Positions 5,521 through 5,884 of a stretch of 5,884 nt of DNA are shown here, one piece after another. The stretch is from Acetobacteraceae bacterium UBA6159 (GTDB lineage: Bacteria; Pseudomonadota; Alphaproteobacteria; Acetobacterales; Acetobacteraceae), in NCBI GenBank assembly GCA_002422345.1, contig DIUL01000039.1, forward strand, positions 1-5,884, read 5' to 3'. Under the pieces are notes generated by a model. That model worked only from the letters and a program-made list of their open reading frames with translations, did not search any database and was not told the origin of the DNA. The position numbers and the translations under genes are program-made. How positions within the stretch are numbered: position 1 is the first letter of the stretch; each line of letters starts with the position of its first letter.

Positions 5521-5884
5521 CCGAGGGGCCGGGCCACCAGAACGACGGTTCGCGCACCGCCCTGATTGACCGCAGACCCAGCCGTGCCAGAGCGAACCTT
5601 GAGCCAGCGCACCGCCGCCCACTCCGACGGGTCGAGCGCGATGAACCGCGACGCCGCGGCCTGGACCGTCTTCTCGGTGCCGAACTGGTCGTAGACGTTC
5701 GCCAGCGTGTAACTCGCCGCGACCGGCTCGCCGGCCTGGAACGTCAGCACCGCCGTCGTCCATGTCCCCGGCATCAGGATGCCGACCAGCGTGTGCCCAT
5801 TCAGGTCCACCACACCGGACAGGCTCGCGCCGTTCGCAATGACCGCATCGAATGTCACGAGCGGGATCGGTACGTAGGTTGTCA
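5517..5884 (-). CDS. Small beta-rich phage structural-type protein, start codon cut by the window edge
   Basis: 121 codons are visible. A GTG at 5858 could start a 113-residue product, but the frame is open to the edge and reads TTYVPIPL before it. The codon at the edge is NTG (its first base lies outside), so the true start is probably there, giving about 122 residues. The protein has ASLSGVVDLNGHTLVGILMP (12-31 counted from the edge start), a pattern of alternating hydrophobics, and an ending RTVVLVARPLG. Small phage proteins of this kind, with an SLSxxVDLNGxxLVGIxMP-like motif followed by a predicted beta-sandwich, recur near tail or fibre genes. I know of no established function. Its stop overlaps the fibre-gene start (ATGA), indicating tight coupling to that gene. 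It may be a fibre-associated or adaptor protein, but that is inference. Confidence 0.75.
   Translation of the reverse strand, partial: TTYVPIPLVTFDAVIANGASLSGVVDLNGHTLVGILMPGTWTTAVLTFQAGEPVAASYTLANVYDQFGTEKTVQAAASRFIALDPSEWAAVRWLKVRSGTAGSAVNQGGARTVVLVARPLG

Noticed and set aside
5521..5763. An 81-residue N-terminal extension of the fibre-type protein
   Set aside because: The extension is Arg/Gly-rich shadow of the upstream small protein. The ATGA overlap at 5520 gives a natural start, and recognisable family sequence begins just after it.
1..5884. CRISPR arrays, tRNA genes, insertion sequences, integrase or attachment sites
   Set aside because: No regularly spaced repeats, cloverleaf-like sequence, transposase/integrase motifs or paired direct repeats at edges could be seen.

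Overview
The window reads as part of the late (structural and packaging) region of a tailed bacteriophage or prophage, most likely podovirus-like. The evidence is a large terminase followed by a small proline-rich protein and a head-to-tail connector (portal) of the podovirus type. All eight supported genes lie on the minus strand, so transcription runs from right to left. The DNA is GC-rich and the spacing is very tight: 4-base or 1-base stop/start overlaps, 2- to 4-base gaps, and one 132-base gap. An N-terminal lipobox and family resemblance recalled from memory suggest a Gram-negative, perhaps alphaproteobacterial, host. That is inference only. There are no integrase, tRNA, att site, CRISPR or IS signatures, so the sequence cannot tell a free phage from a prophage.

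Layout in transcription order. (1) 5884-5517: small beta-rich phage protein whose first codon is cut by the right edge. (2) 5520-4516: LamG/concanavalin-A-like tail-fibre or adhesin-type protein. (3) 4519-4205: 104-residue predicted lipoprotein with a terminal HExxH zinc-protease-like motif. Then comes a 132-base gap with a Shine-Dalgarno site but no convincing promoter or terminator. (4) 4072-3110: right-handed beta-helix protein with an asparagine ladder. (5) 3106-2570: aspartyl/asparaginyl beta-hydroxylase-like 2-oxoglutarate/Fe(II) oxygenase. (6) 2566-1034: terminase large subunit. (7) 1029-829: 66-residue protein with ten consecutive prolines. (8) 829 to the left edge: N-terminal 276 residues of the connector/portal.

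How the genes fit together: genes 6-8 are the standard motor-to-portal packaging core. Genes 1, 2 and 4 look like virion surface or receptor-binding proteins. Genes 3 and 5 are the accessory cargo, a possible peptidase lipoprotein and a possible protein or amino-acid hydroxylase, placed inside the co-translated structural operon. Only the beta-helix gene and the proline-rich gene have strong Shine-Dalgarno sites. The others appear to rely on translational coupling, which splits the operon into a beta-helix/hydroxylase/terminase unit and a proline-rich/portal unit. The least ordinary elements are the hydroxylase and the HExxH lipoprotein. I do not see a wholly new defence or mobile system.
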